Below, in pieces: positions 34,840 to 43,689 of a DNA stretch of 64,000 bases. A program made the translations under genes and the position numbers. The first letter of the stretch is position 1; the number at the start of each line of letters is the position of its first letter. The stretch covers positions 62,001-126,000 of the forward strand of contig NZ_JAATJB010000005.1 in NCBI RefSeq assembly GCF_011927635.1, written 5' to 3'. This DNA comes from Sphingomonas trueperi. Its GTDB lineage: Bacteria > Pseudomonadota > Alphaproteobacteria > Sphingomonadales > Sphingomonadaceae. The notes beneath the pieces were generated by a model. That model was not told the origin of the DNA, did not search any database, and saw only the letters and a program-made list of their open reading frames with translations.

Positions 34840-35727
34840 TCACCACTTTTCTCCGATGGCGGATCCGGCCTTTGCAAAGAACACGGAGCCTGCAAGGCGA
34901 GCCGAATCTTGAACAGGCGCTAAGTCAGGATGGAGCGCTTCATGCGCGCTGTCACAGCGGCTCCGGTAAAGATCCATAACCTTGTTGAATATGCGATCAC
35001 GCTCAGGCTGGGAGTTCGCAAGTAACTCAGATATCCGCGTAGAAAGAGCGCGCTTGATGCCTGCAGTGTTTGGATCGAGCAGCAGAGCCTCTAGGGAGGT
35101 CCAGACTGAAACAAGGAACGCTGCGCTGGAGCCTACCCACCACGCTGAATCTAGGTACGAGAAGGCCCGGCTGAATCGCTCGTCTTTCATGGCGACGATT
35201 AGCGCTGATAGGAGCGACCTCCATGCGTGGATGTAGCCACTAATATCCAATTTGGCGGTAAGCGTGTATGACCCCGCTTGCTCCATGCTTATCAGTGTCG
35301 GCTTGAGTTCGCCATTGTCACTCAAGGTCGCGAACGGAACATCTGACAGCACGGCCATACGAATCGGTGCGCATAAAAGTAAGCGAAGAGCAGCAGCGGC
35401 AAGCCAGGCCGAGGCTACCCTATTCCCAAAAATCGGCTCAGCTCCCGCGGGCAAGTAGAGCTGGCAGCGGATTTCAATATTGCGATGGCCGCCTCTGCAT
35501 GCAAACCAAGGGGGCGGATGAGCCGCTCCGGCAAAGGGCGGCGGCTTCACAGCCAAAATCGGGTGCGCGAACAGAGTGCCGTAACAAGGTTCTACAAATA
35601 GGCCGGGCAGCAGTTCGTATCGCTCCAAAGCGGTGACCCCTTCGAGCCCTGCCCAAAAAGCAGTGTTCTCAAAAGCAGAGGCGTCACTCCGGCCCTTCCA
35701 CGGCAGTTCTTTCAGCTTGCGATCCAT
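34840..35727 (-). CDS. HEPN-domain protein, ApeA-like
   Basis: 295 residues in DNA whose GC content is clearly lower than the surroundings. The C-terminal ~100 residues look like an ApeA-type HEPN domain: a helix AAFLVSVWTSLEALLLDPNT, then KRALSTRISELLANSQ, and the RNase-type motif YRSRCDSAHEALH, in which R257 and H262 have the RxxxxH spacing. The N-terminal half is not recognised; it has strand-like and Pro-rich stretches (ILAVKPPPFAGAAHPPPWFA). HEPN proteins of this class often act as RNases in anti-phage or toxin systems. No partner gene of normal size is adjacent. The defensive role is inference. Confidence 0.6.
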   Translation of the reverse strand: MDRKLKELPWKGRSDASAFENTAFWAGLEGVTALERYELLPGLFVEPCYGTLFAHPILAVKPPPFAGAAHPPPWFACRGGHRNIEIRCQLYLPAGAEPIFGNRVASAWLAAAALRLLLCAPIRMAVLSDVPFATLSDNGELKPTLISMEQAGSYTLTAKLDISGYIHAWRSLLSALIVAMKDERFSRAFSYLDSAWWVGSSAAFLVSVWTSLEALLLDPNTAGIKRALSTRISELLANSQPERDRIFNKVMDLYRSRCDSAHEALHPDLAPVQDSARLAGSVFFAKAGSAIGEKW

Positions 35728-36006
35728 CGGCGGATATCTGCCTTAAAGTTGGCTCAGGACCCACGGAGCACCACCTGCTTTACGTGTAAAGCTCCATATG
35801 CTTACGCGCGTATAACTGATCTGTCGAAGGCCAGCTCGTCTCAGTTAATGGCAGCTGCGGCCAATCGCAGCGGTATTAAACAGCGGCAAAGTCCCAAAAA
35901 GAGGCAGGTCGAGGTTTGGTTGATCGAACTGCGGCTATTCGGCGCAAAGGCTAGAGAGATCCCGGCGCAAGCGAGGCAACCGCTCCCCACACCTAGAACC
36001 TAGAAC
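35728..36006. other. Low-GC DNA upstream of the HEPN gene, no confident gene
   Basis: This stretch keeps the low GC content of the HEPN gene. A plus-strand open frame of 84 codons (35749-36003, starting MAQDPRSTTCFTC with a CxxC) is possible but has no good ribosome-binding site and no family I know, so I do not call it. The right border carries a short tandem repeat, CCTAGAA twice then CCTA, at 35992-36009, exactly where chromosomal GC resumes. Confidence 0.5.
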
Positions 36007-36207
36007 CTACCTCCCACCTCCACCACGCCGCGCCGCCCGCACGATCACCGCCGACCCCAGCAGCGCCGCCGAGACGATCGCCGCCACCGCCACCAGCCCG
36101 CCGGTGGTGATCCGTGCCTCCAGCGTCACGCTGTCGCCGACGCGCAGGGTTGCATGGGCGCCGGTCGGGGCGGTGCGGGGTGCTTGGGTGGGGAGGGGAT
36201 CGGCCAT
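36007..36207 (-). CDS. Small single-pass membrane protein
   Basis: 66 residues from the ATG at 36207, with a GGGGAGGGG-like purine tract nearby on the opposite strand only, so the ribosome site is weak. The chain has a short polar start, a Thr/Arg-rich part (HATLRVGDSVTLEARITTGG) and one membrane helix (LVAVAAIVSAALLGSAVIV) ending in an Arg/Gly tail. No family recognised. It lies between the low-GC insert and a divergent secreted protein gene. Confidence 0.5.
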   Translation of the reverse strand: MADPLPTQAPRTAPTGAHATLRVGDSVTLEARITTGGLVAVAAIVSAALLGSAVIVRAARRGGGGR

Positions 36208-36323
36208 GGCCGCTTCTACCGCGAATCCCGTTTTGAGGCACACGCCGCGTGCCGGTCGCGCGATCGTTCCGCCGCCGAATGAACCATTCCGGCAGACCAA
36301 CGTTATGGGGCCGTCCTTATCAG

Positions 36324-36947
36324 ATGGTTTCCAGCGTGAGTCAGAACGTGTCGCAGCCCCGTCCTTCCCAGCCAGCGCGGTCTCGCCGCTGGGGGATTCC
36401 GGGAGTCGCGGCGGCACTGGTCTGCGCCGCGCCGGCCTTCGCGCAAGGCTATGCCGCCCGGCAGTTCGGCGACTGGACGGTCGCCGCGAGCAAGGACGGA
36501 TCGGGCTGCTTCATCAGCCGCAGCTTCGACCAGCCCGGCGGCACCACGCTGCTGCTGGGCATGGACCGCGACGGCAGCAACCATTTCTCGGTGCTCAACG
36601 AGAATTGGTCGATCCGCCCGCAGGACCGGCTCAAGCTCACCTTCCGCCTCAGCCAGGGCGGCTACCCCAATCACCAGGCGATCGGCATCGTCGCGGACGG
36701 CAAGCAGGGATTCGTCGCGGCGTTCGATCCCAAGTTCCCGACGTCGTTCGCCGGCTCGAAGGCGCTGCACATCGATCGCGGGTCGACGCCGGTGGCGCGG
36801 CTGCCGCTCGACGGCAGCGGCGCGGCGGTGGCGGAGCTCCGGCGCTGCGTCGCGGCGCAGCACGGGCCGGCCAAGGCGGCGGCGAGCGACGACGGAATTC
36901 CCCGCGATCCCTTCGCCGAGCGCCCCAAGCCGAGGCGCAAGCGGTGA
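36324..36947 (+). CDS. Secreted protein, possibly related to invasion-associated locus B family
   Basis: 207 residues with a twin-Arg-flanked signal sequence (RRWGIPGVAAALVCAAPAFA). The mature start YAARQFGDWTVAASKDGSGC resembles the FGDW-x-V and Cys opening of IalB-like periplasmic proteins. A central beta-rich part follows (FSVLNENWSIRPQDRLKLTF), and the tail is Lys/Arg/Pro-rich (PFAERPKPRRKR). The family call is tentative. It is divergent from the small membrane protein gene. Confidence 0.6.
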   Translation: MVSSVSQNVSQPRPSQPARSRRWGIPGVAAALVCAAPAFAQGYAARQFGDWTVAASKDGSGCFISRSFDQPGGTTLLLGMDRDGSNHFSVLNENWSIRPQDRLKLTFRLSQGGYPNHQAIGIVADGKQGFVAAFDPKFPTSFAGSKALHIDRGSTPVARLPLDGSGAAVAELRRCVAAQHGPAKAAASDDGIPRDPFAERPKPRRKR

Positions 36948-37086
36948 TGCGGGAACACTTCGCCCCGTGCACGGCTCGGTCCGACGGACATCCGGCACAG
37001 CCGGGCCGAATCGGGATTGTTGCGGGCCCGTTGCTCCGGCTTGGTGACGGAGCCTTAAGTTTTCTTAACGAGTGAAAGGTGTGTAT

Positions 37087-37413
37087 ATGCGTACTGGTAT
37101 CAAGTTTGCTCCCCTCGCGGCTCTGATGATCGGCAGCGTCGCGCTGAGCGGTTGCGCCACCAAGAAATATGTCCGCGAGCAGATCGCCCCGGTGAGCCAG
37201 CGCGTCGATGCGCTCGAGACGCGCCTCCAGGAGACCGACGGCACCGCCAAGCAGGCGCTGTCGCAGGCCCAGGCCGCTGCCGGCCAGGCCCAGCAGAACG
37301 GCCAGCGCCTCGACCAGATCAACGGCCGCGTCGACATGCTCGATCAGCAGCAGCAGGCGCTGTCGCAGCAGGTCCAGCAGCAGCGTGCCCGGGGCAAGCG
37401 TCCGCGCAACTAA
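37087..37413 (+). CDS. Coiled-coil outer-membrane lipoprotein
   Basis: 108 residues with lipoprotein signal ending in the lipobox LSGC. The mature chain is a heptad-like helix rich in Gln and Ala (VREQIAPVSQRVDALETRLQ, MLDQQQQALSQQVQQQ), like the N-terminal half of Lpp- or OmpA-associated lipoproteins, with a basic tail (RARGKRPRN). It may be a periplasmic spacer. I chose the ATG at 37087 over a GTG at 37072; AAGGTG lies just upstream. A small palindrome TTAAG-TTTT-CTTAA lies at 37055-37068. Confidence 0.72.
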   Translation: MRTGIKFAPLAALMIGSVALSGCATKKYVREQIAPVSQRVDALETRLQETDGTAKQALSQAQAAAGQAQQNGQRLDQINGRVDMLDQQQQALSQQVQQQRARGKRPRN

Positions 37414-37453
37414 GCGGAAACCTTGCCGCACCGGCCTTCGGGCCGCGGGTTTC

Positions 37454-37488
37454 GGGTGGCCGCGCTTCGGGGCGGTCACCCTTTCTTT
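37454..37488 (+). terminator. Terminator after the coiled-coil lipoprotein gene
   Basis: GGGTGGCCGC and GCGGTCACCC form a ten-base stem with one G-T pair, followed by TTTCTTTT. Confidence 0.78.
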
Positions 37489-37503
37489 TGAGCGCCCCTT
37501 TTC

Positions 37504-38262
37504 GTGAGCGACGTATCGATGATCCAAGGCTTACTCGCGCTGGCCGGGCTGGCGCTGCTCGTTCCCCCTGCCGCCGCTGTTCCCCTTCAGGATGCCAAGC
37601 CCAAGGCCGCCGCGCCGAAGAAGGCGGCGCCCAAGAAGGGCAAGCGCGCCGCTGCCGCCAAGCCCAAGGCTGCGGCCGCCAAGCCGGCCGCGCCCAGGCT
37701 CCAGCCCTCGGCCGCGACGCTGCGGGTGCACGACTGGGTGTCCTCCGCCGGGGACAATCACGGGCTGCCCTATCTGATCGTCGACAAGCCGGGCGCCGCG
37801 CTGTTCCTCTACGATGCGCACGGCAAGCAGCTCGCCGCGGTGCCGGTGCTGATCGGCATCGCCCCGGGCGATGACGCGACGCCGGGGATCGGCGCCAAGC
37901 AGCTCTCCGAGATCGGCCCTGCGGAGAAGACCACGCCGGCCGGGCGCTACCTCGCCAAGTTCGGCCTGGCGATCGGCAAGGAGCGGGTGCTGTGGGTGGA
38001 TTACTACACCTCGGTCGCGCTGCACCCGGTGCCGACGGGGGCCGCGGCGCGCAAGGAGAAAAGGCGCGAGCGGCTCGCCTCGCCGACGCCCGACGACAAC
38101 CGCATCACCTTCGGCTGCATCAACGTGCCCTCGAGCTTCTACGCCAAGCTGCTCAGCCCGATGTACAAGGGCAAGGGCGGCTATGTGTATGTGCTGCCCG
38201 ACAGCAAACCGATCGAGGCGGTGTTCCCCGCGCTCCACGTCCGGTCGGCCGCGGCGCGCTGA
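37504..38262 (+). CDS. L,D-transpeptidase-like (YkuD-type) periplasmic protein
   Basis: About 252 residues from a GTG at 37504; an ATG at 37519 is also possible. A signal peptide (GLLALAGLALLVPPAAAVP) leads into a Lys/Ala/Pro-rich linker (KAAAPKKAAPKKGKRAAAAK). The catalytic region is recognisable as a divergent YkuD domain: VALHPVPTG, then NRITFGCINVPSSFY, in which FGCINV replaces the usual SHGCIR(L/M) so the active-site Cys is kept. Such enzymes crosslink peptidoglycan or attach proteins to it. The basic linker suggests contact with the cell wall or anionic polymers. Confidence 0.82.
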   Translation: MSDVSMIQGLLALAGLALLVPPAAAVPLQDAKPKAAAPKKAAPKKGKRAAAAKPKAAAAKPAAPRLQPSAATLRVHDWVSSAGDNHGLPYLIVDKPGAALFLYDAHGKQLAAVPVLIGIAPGDDATPGIGAKQLSEIGPAEKTTPAGRYLAKFGLAIGKERVLWVDYYTSVALHPVPTGAAARKEKRRERLASPTPDDNRITFGCINVPSSFYAKLLSPMYKGKGGYVYVLPDSKPIEAVFPALHVRSAAAR

Positions 38263-38275
38263 GCCACAAGAAAAT

Positions 38276-38302
38276 GCCCGGCCGCTGGGGGCGCGACCGG
38301 GC
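38276..38302 (-). terminator. Terminator of the minus-strand TonB receptor gene
   Basis: GCCCGGTCGC and GCGGCCGGGC (minus-strand reading) form an imperfect stem followed by ATTTTCTT. It lies directly after the receptor stop. Confidence 0.72.
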
Positions 38303-38329
38303 GAGGCGGGTTCTTCGGGGGGGCGAAGA

Positions 38330-40807
38330 TCAGAAGTTGAAGCGCACCGAGGCGGCCAGCGTGCGGCCCTGCACCGATCGCGCCCAGCCGATGCCGGTGG
38401 TCGGCATGCTCGCCTGGCTGATGTCGAGGAAGCCCTTGGCGTTGAACAGGTTGGTGCCGGTCAGCGCGACGTCGATCGCCTTGGTCGGGTGCAGGATCAC
38501 GAAGCCGCCGACGGTGGTGAAGCCGGGCATCTTCAGCTGGTTGCTGTCCTGTGCGTAGCTGCTGGTGATCGTCACCACGCTCGCGCCGATCGTGGCGTAT
38601 CTGGTGTCGACCTGCGGCGTCGCCTGCAGCGTCCAGGCCGGCTGGTGGCGCGGTTCCTTGCCGGTCAGCGTCGGATCGATCTTGTCCTCGGTGATCTTGG
38701 CCTTGGTGTAGGTGGCGCCGGCGACCATGCTGAACGGCCCGCGGCGGATGCCGCCCTCCAGCTCGAGGCCATAGGTGCGGTACTTGCGATAGGTCCAGGT
38801 CGCGGTGGCGTTGAGCTGGTTGTGGTCGTCGGCATAGGCGAGGAACGTCGTGGCGTTGAAGGTGATGCCGTTCTTGCGGAACTTGAGGCCGCCTTCGAGC
38901 TGCCGGACGATATCGAACCCGTGTTCGGACGCGGTGAGCTTGCCGGTGCCGTTGTCGATCGCGCTGGTGAACAGGATCTTGTCGGCATTGGCGCGGCCGC
39001 CGCGGCTATAGCGGGCGAAGAAGGCGAGCGGTTCGGCGGCGCGATAGTTGATGCCGGCCGAATAGCTCAGATATTTGAAGGTGTAGTCGACCGGCGCCGG
39101 CCGACCGAGCGGCAGCGCCGAGACGCGGGTTTCCGGCGCGCTGATCCTGCCGTCGCCGTTCATGTCGACGCTGACCGTACCGTTGCGGCCGTCGCCGAGA
39201 TCGGCGCCGACCATCCAGCCCCGGGCGCTGCCGGTATCGTAGCGCAGGCTGCCGCCGATCGCGAGCTTGCCGAAGTGATAGTTGACCGAGGCATAGGGCG
39301 CGAAGAAGCTGTAGTCGACGTCGAACGAGCGGCGCAGGCGCGGCCCGTTGCGGCTATAGGCGTAGATGCCGTCCTGCGTCTGGGCGACGCCCGCGGCGCT
39401 GGTGAGGTTGACCAGCGCGCCGCGGCCGCCGCCGACCACGTCGGTCACCATCGAGATCTGCAGCGCCTCGACGGCGATCGTCTGGGTCGCGACATAGACG
39501 CCGCCGGTGACGGTGAGGTCGCCCTGGCCGAGCTTCCAGACGCGGGTGCCACGGAAATCATTGGCGAAATGATCGCCATTGCGCAGATTATAGGTGTTGA
39601 CGAAGAAGTTGGCGAGCAAGCCGTTCCCGTTCGCATTGGCCGGCACCGGCTTGCCGGCATCGGGGCCGGTCGCGTAGGTGGCGGTGGCCCCGGTGCCCGC
39701 CAGCGAGGCGGCCAGCGTGGCGAGCGGCGCGACGGTGCTGGGGAAGCCGCGCAGGAATTCGCCCGAGGTGTTGGCGTAGCGCATCCGGTTCGTCAGCGTC
39801 CAGCCGCCGAGTTCGAACTGCGCTTCGAGCCCCAGCGACTTGGACTGCGGGTTCTGGCCGTTCTTCACCGGATAGCGGGCGATCTGGTTGTTGCCGTCGA
39901 GCGTGATCATCGCGCTGACGTTCGGCGAGAACATCGTGTCCTTGAGAATGTCGAAGCCCGCGATGTTGCCGATCACCGGCTTGTCGTTGGTGCCGGTGAT
40001 GGTCACCGGATAGGTGGCATAGCTCGGCGCACGGTCGTCGAGCAGCTTCGCATAGGCGCGGATATAGCCGTTGGCGAAGGTCTTGGTGACGTTGAGCTTG
40101 ACCTGGCCGCCCTTGAACGAGGTCATGCCGGTTTCGCGCGGCCCTTCGCCGACGCGGTAGAAGCCGCCGACATGGAAGCGCAGGCTGTCGCTGAGCTTCG
40201 CGCCGTAATCGAAGTCGACGCGCTTGAGATCGTAGTCGAGCCCCGCCGTCACCTGGATCGCGCCGCCCTCGACCTCGCCGGTCTTGGAGATGAGGTTGAT
40301 CAGGCCGCCGGGCGACCCGGTGGCGAAGGTGGACGCCGAGCCGCCGCGGATCGTCTCGATCTGGCCGATCGTGAAGTCGGCGCGGACGAACGAATCGCCG
40401 GCCATGTTGAAGATGTCGTTGAACTCGACGACCGGCAGGCCGTCCTCCTCGATCTGGACATATTTCGAGCCGCCCGAACCGATCGGCAGGCCGCGCACGG
40501 TATAGTTGTTGTTGCCCTCGCTGATGCCGTTCTCGACCCGGATGCCCGCCATGGTGCGCAGGATGTCGGCGAGCCCGACCGGGCCCAGCTTCTGCGCCTC
40601 ACTGCCCTTGAGCGAGCTGGTGGAAGTGGCGCTGTCCAGCCGGTCGCGACCCTTGGCGACGCCGGTGGAGAAGACTTCCTTCTCCGGCTCCGCCTGCGCT
40701 TCTTGCGGTTCGGCCGGGCGATCGGGCTTGGCGTTGGCCTGTGCCATGGCCTGGGTGGAAACGGACGTGGTTGCGATCAACGTTAACAGTAGCGCTGAAA
40801 TCCTCAC
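38330..40807 (-). CDS. TonB-dependent outer-membrane receptor
   Basis: 825 residues from a GTG at 40807, chosen because AAGGG lies eight bases upstream and the product then has a normal signal peptide (ISALLLTLIATTSVSTQAMA). Next comes a Glu/Pro-rich spacer (PAEPQEAQAEPEKE) and the plug, with YTVRGLPIGSGGSKYVQIEE and VRADFTIGQIETIRGGSAST. The barrel ends ASVRFNF. The ligand is unknown; the plug resembles siderophore or cobalamin receptors as much as any other group. It is divergent from the aminotransferase-oxidoreductase fusion, and a TATAAT box lies 46 bases upstream. Confidence 0.9.
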   Translation of the reverse strand: MRISALLLTLIATTSVSTQAMAQANAKPDRPAEPQEAQAEPEKEVFSTGVAKGRDRLDSATSTSSLKGSEAQKLGPVGLADILRTMAGIRVENGISEGNNNYTVRGLPIGSGGSKYVQIEEDGLPVVEFNDIFNMAGDSFVRADFTIGQIETIRGGSASTFATGSPGGLINLISKTGEVEGGAIQVTAGLDYDLKRVDFDYGAKLSDSLRFHVGGFYRVGEGPRETGMTSFKGGQVKLNVTKTFANGYIRAYAKLLDDRAPSYATYPVTITGTNDKPVIGNIAGFDILKDTMFSPNVSAMITLDGNNQIARYPVKNGQNPQSKSLGLEAQFELGGWTLTNRMRYANTSGEFLRGFPSTVAPLATLAASLAGTGATATYATGPDAGKPVPANANGNGLLANFFVNTYNLRNGDHFANDFRGTRVWKLGQGDLTVTGGVYVATQTIAVEALQISMVTDVVGGGRGALVNLTSAAGVAQTQDGIYAYSRNGPRLRRSFDVDYSFFAPYASVNYHFGKLAIGGSLRYDTGSARGWMVGADLGDGRNGTVSVDMNGDGRISAPETRVSALPLGRPAPVDYTFKYLSYSAGINYRAAEPLAFFARYSRGGRANADKILFTSAIDNGTGKLTASEHGFDIVRQLEGGLKFRKNGITFNATTFLAYADDHNQLNATATWTYRKYRTYGLELEGGIRRGPFSMVAGATYTKAKITEDKIDPTLTGKEPRHQPAWTLQATPQVDTRYATIGASVVTITSSYAQDSNQLKMPGFTTVGGFVILHPTKAIDVALTGTNLFNAKGFLDISQASMPTTGIGWARSVQGRTLAASVRFNF

Positions 40808-41178
40808 CGGTGCGACCCTTTTTTCGTTGCGGGCGTGATCCCTCTTGTCGCAATTATAGGCGGGCAACGGGGTGCCAGGGTTGCGGCGGCGTGCAGTTAT
40901 ACTTGCAATTGTCGTTCTGTACGTAATCAACCGGAGGCGTGTACTTGAGGTTTGTCCTGCGTTGTCAAGATGGTGTTTGAAGAGGAAGCCGTTACTTTGA
41001 CGCGTGTTGCTGGGGGAATTGAACAGGCGGGAGCCGGTGGGCCGCGTTGCACCGCCAATCGATGGGGGAGCAGATAGACCGAGGCAGGATCGCCGGGCAT
41101 TTTACGGTTTTCTAAGCTGGCGCTGCCATGGTCCGCCTCTCCGCCGCTTCCGGCGAAGCAGCATCCGGGGAGAGTACC
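40808..41178. promoter_or_regulatory. Divergent regulatory region, about 370 bases
   Basis: This non-coding stretch is less GC-rich than the genes on either side. It holds a perfect -10 box TATAAT on the minus strand at 40858-40853, properly placed for the receptor gene, though I see no matching -35 box. On the plus side, GGGGAGAG precedes the fusion gene at 41179. No riboswitch fold, operator palindrome or small gene is convincing. Confidence 0.4.
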
Positions 41179-43689
41179 ATGCAGCGCCTGCCGCTGATCG
41201 CGCCGCAGCCGCCGCGGTTGAGCCTGATGACCGACGCGCTCCGCGCGATCGAGGCGCGCGGCACCTATTCCAACGGCGGCCCGGTGGTGCGCGGGTTCGA
41301 GGCGGCGGCGACGGCGCGGCTGTTCGGCGGCCAGGGCGCGTGCCTCGCGGTCGCCAATGCGACGATCGGGCTGATGCTGGCGATCCGCCACGCCGCGGGG
41401 CCGCGCGCGGGCGGCGATGCGCTGGCGCTGGTGCCGGCCTTCACCTTTGCCGCGACCGCGCAGGCGGTGCAATGGGCCGGGCTGACCCCGGTGCTGTGCG
41501 ACATCGATCCCGAGGACTGGACGATGCGCGCCGATGCCGAGGCGGCGGCATTTGCGCGCTACGGCGATCGCATCGCGGTGGTGGTGCCCTATGCCACCTT
41601 CGGTGCGGCCCTCGATCTGGCGCGCTACCGTGACTATCACGCGCGCGGCATCGGCGTGGTGGTGGATGCGGCCGCCTCGCTCGGCACCATCGACGCGGAC
41701 GGGCACCAGTTCGGCGCGGGGGCGCCGTTCCCGATCGTCTATTCCATGCACGCCACCAAGGTGTTCGCCACCGCCGAGGGCGGGCTGGTCCATAGCGGCG
41801 ACACCGCGCGGATCGAGGCGCTGCGGCGGATGAGCAATTTCGGCTTCGACGGCGGCCGCTCGGCCGAAGGGCCGGGGCTCAACGCCAAGCTGCCCGAGGT
41901 GCTCGGCATGCTCGCCACGGCCAAGCTCGAAGAACTGGAGGGCATCGCCGCGCACCGCGCCGCGCTCGACCGCGTCTATCGCGACCGGCTGGGCGGCTTT
42001 GCCGATGCGCATGGCTTCCAGTTCCAGGCGCTGCGCGGATCGCGCCCGGCGCTGCAGTTCCAGTCGCTGCTGCTGCCCCGTGCCTTTGCCGGGCACCGCG
42101 CGGCGATCATCGCGGCGCTGGCCGGGCAGGGGATCGGCGCTGGCCACTATTTCAGTCCGCATCTCGGCGAGCAGCCCTGGTTCCGCAGCAGCTGCGTAAT
42201 CGACCGCGCGCTGCCGGTCGCCGACGAGATCGCCGGCCGCATCCTGTCGCTGCCCGTCACCGACGGGATGACCGAGACCGATGTCGATACCGTCTGCACC
42301 GCGCTGATCGACGCCTGCCGCAGCGCAGGGCTGGACGGGCTGCGGGTCGAGCGGCGCGGGCGGGCGGTGCATTCGGCGCTGATCGTCGGCGGCGGGCCGG
42401 CGGGTACGGCATTGCTCACCGCCGCGACCAAGGGCGACCAGCTGGTACCGCTGGCCGAGACCGGGCTCGCGATCGTCGAGCGCGACGCCGTGCTCGGGCG
42501 CGGCGAGATCGGCAGCTATGCGATCACCTCGGACAGCACCGCCGAGACCTTCCTCACCGCGGTGAAGGACAATGTGCATGGCGACATCGCCGCGCTGACC
42601 GAGCACCCTGCCGGCCGCGAGGTGGCGCTCTATGCCGGGCGGCTGGGCGTGCCGCTGGCGCGCTCCACCCCGCTGCTGGAGGCGACCGGCGCGCGGCTCG
42701 GCACGCTGGTGGCGCAGCATGGCGGCGTGGTCGCGACGCGCTCCGAGGTGGTCGAGGCCCGCCGCACCCCGCAGGGCGACTGGGCGATGCGGGTGCGCAA
42801 CCTGCTCACCGGCGACGAACGCGTGATGCGCGCGGCGAACCTGGTGATCGCCACCGGCGGCTATCAGGACCGCGCGCACGTCGCCGCCGAGGTGATCGCG
42901 GGCGCGCCGATCGGGGATCTGGCCGGGGACCGGCTGGTGCTGGGCGACGACTTCCTCCGGCTGGGCGGGCTCGACCGGCTGCGCGCGCGGCTGGCGGAGG
43001 TGCGGGCGCCGCGTATCGCGATCGTCGGCGGGTCGACCAGCGCGATGGCCGCCGCGGTGCTGCTGCTCAAGGCGAGCCCGGCGCTGCCGCTGGGAGCGGG
43101 GGCGCTGCGGCTCTACCATCGCCGGCCGCTGCGGCCCTTCTACCGCTCGGCCGAGGAGGCCCGGGCAGACGGCTTCACCGATTTCGGCGCCGAGGACATC
43201 TGCCCGTTGAGCGGCTTCGTCTATCGCCTTGCCGGTTTCCGGCTGGAGGCGCGCGAACTGGTGCTGCGGATGCTCGGCGTCGGCGGGCGCGCGCCCGATC
43301 CGCGCATGGCGCTGTGCCGGCTGACCGGCGAGAACGACGCGGCGATGCGGGCGGAGCTCGAAACCGCCGACGTGGTGATCGGCGCGCTCGGCTATCGTCC
43401 GCGGGCGCTGCCGCTCTACGATGCCGAGGGCGCGCGCATCGCGCTGATGGCGGACCATCCCGGCCGCCCGCGGCTGGTCGACCAGCGCTGCCGCGTGCTC
43501 GATGCCGAGGGGCGGGTGGTGCCCGGCGTCTACGGCCTCGGGCTCGCCTCGGGCCATGTGCCCGACGGGCCGCTGGGCGGCGAGGCGAGCTTCAGCGGCA
43601 AGGCCAATGGGCTGTGGCTGTGGCAGAACGATATCGGCCGGATGATCGTCGACCAGATCCTCGCCGACCGGGCGCGCGCGGCGGCATGA
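41179..43689 (+). CDS. Fusion: DegT/DnrJ/EryC1-type aminotransferase + FAD/NAD(P)-dependent oxidoreductase
   Basis: 836 residues from the ATG at 41179 (GGGGAGAG upstream). Residues 1-~385 are a DegT-class PLP aminotransferase: YSNGGPVVRGFEAA, PAFTFAATAQAVQWAGLTPV, Asp163 in VVVDAAASLG for the ring nitrogen and Lys194 in YSMHATKVFATAEGG for the Schiff base, so it looks active. From residue ~397 an oxidoreductase begins with the dinucleotide loop ALIVGGGPAGTALL, continues with VIATGGYQDRAHV and a second Rossmann motif IAIVGGSTSAMAAAVLLL, and ends GEASFSGKANGLWLWQNDIG. The two Gly-rich loops resemble SidA/PvdA-type N-hydroxylases or lysine/ornithine monooxygenases. No stop or frameshift separates the halves. 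The glycosyltransferase gene overlaps the end. The product is unknown, perhaps an N-oxidised amino sugar. Confidence 0.85.
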   Translation: MQRLPLIAPQPPRLSLMTDALRAIEARGTYSNGGPVVRGFEAAATARLFGGQGACLAVANATIGLMLAIRHAAGPRAGGDALALVPAFTFAATAQAVQWAGLTPVLCDIDPEDWTMRADAEAAAFARYGDRIAVVVPYATFGAALDLARYRDYHARGIGVVVDAAASLGTIDADGHQFGAGAPFPIVYSMHATKVFATAEGGLVHSGDTARIEALRRMSNFGFDGGRSAEGPGLNAKLPEVLGMLATAKLEELEGIAAHRAALDRVYRDRLGGFADAHGFQFQALRGSRPALQFQSLLLPRAFAGHRAAIIAALAGQGIGAGHYFSPHLGEQPWFRSSCVIDRALPVADEIAGRILSLPVTDGMTETDVDTVCTALIDACRSAGLDGLRVERRGRAVHSALIVGGGPAGTALLTAATKGDQLVPLAETGLAIVERDAVLGRGEIGSYAITSDSTAETFLTAVKDNVHGDIAALTEHPAGREVALYAGRLGVPLARSTPLLEATGARLGTLVAQHGGVVATRSEVVEARRTPQGDWAMRVRNLLTGDERVMRAANLVIATGGYQDRAHVAAEVIAGAPIGDLAGDRLVLGDDFLRLGGLDRLRARLAEVRAPRIAIVGGSTSAMAAAVLLLKASPALPLGAGALRLYHRRPLRPFYRSAEEARADGFTDFGAEDICPLSGFVYRLAGFRLEARELVLRMLGVGGRAPDPRMALCRLTGENDAAMRAELETADVVIGALGYRPRALPLYDAEGARIALMADHPGRPRLVDQRCRVLDAEGRVVPGVYGLGLASGHVPDGPLGGEASFSGKANGLWLWQNDIGRMIVDQILADRARAAA

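Noticed and set aside
35749..36003. 84-codon open frame beside the HEPN gene as a partner or antitoxin
   Set aside because: No ribosome-binding site is apparent, the composition is nondescript and it runs into the border repeat; support is too weak to call a gene.
37871..40786. A 971-residue plus-strand open frame
   Set aside because: It overlaps the L,D-transpeptidase-like gene and then the whole TonB receptor in antisense, and shows no motifs of its own.
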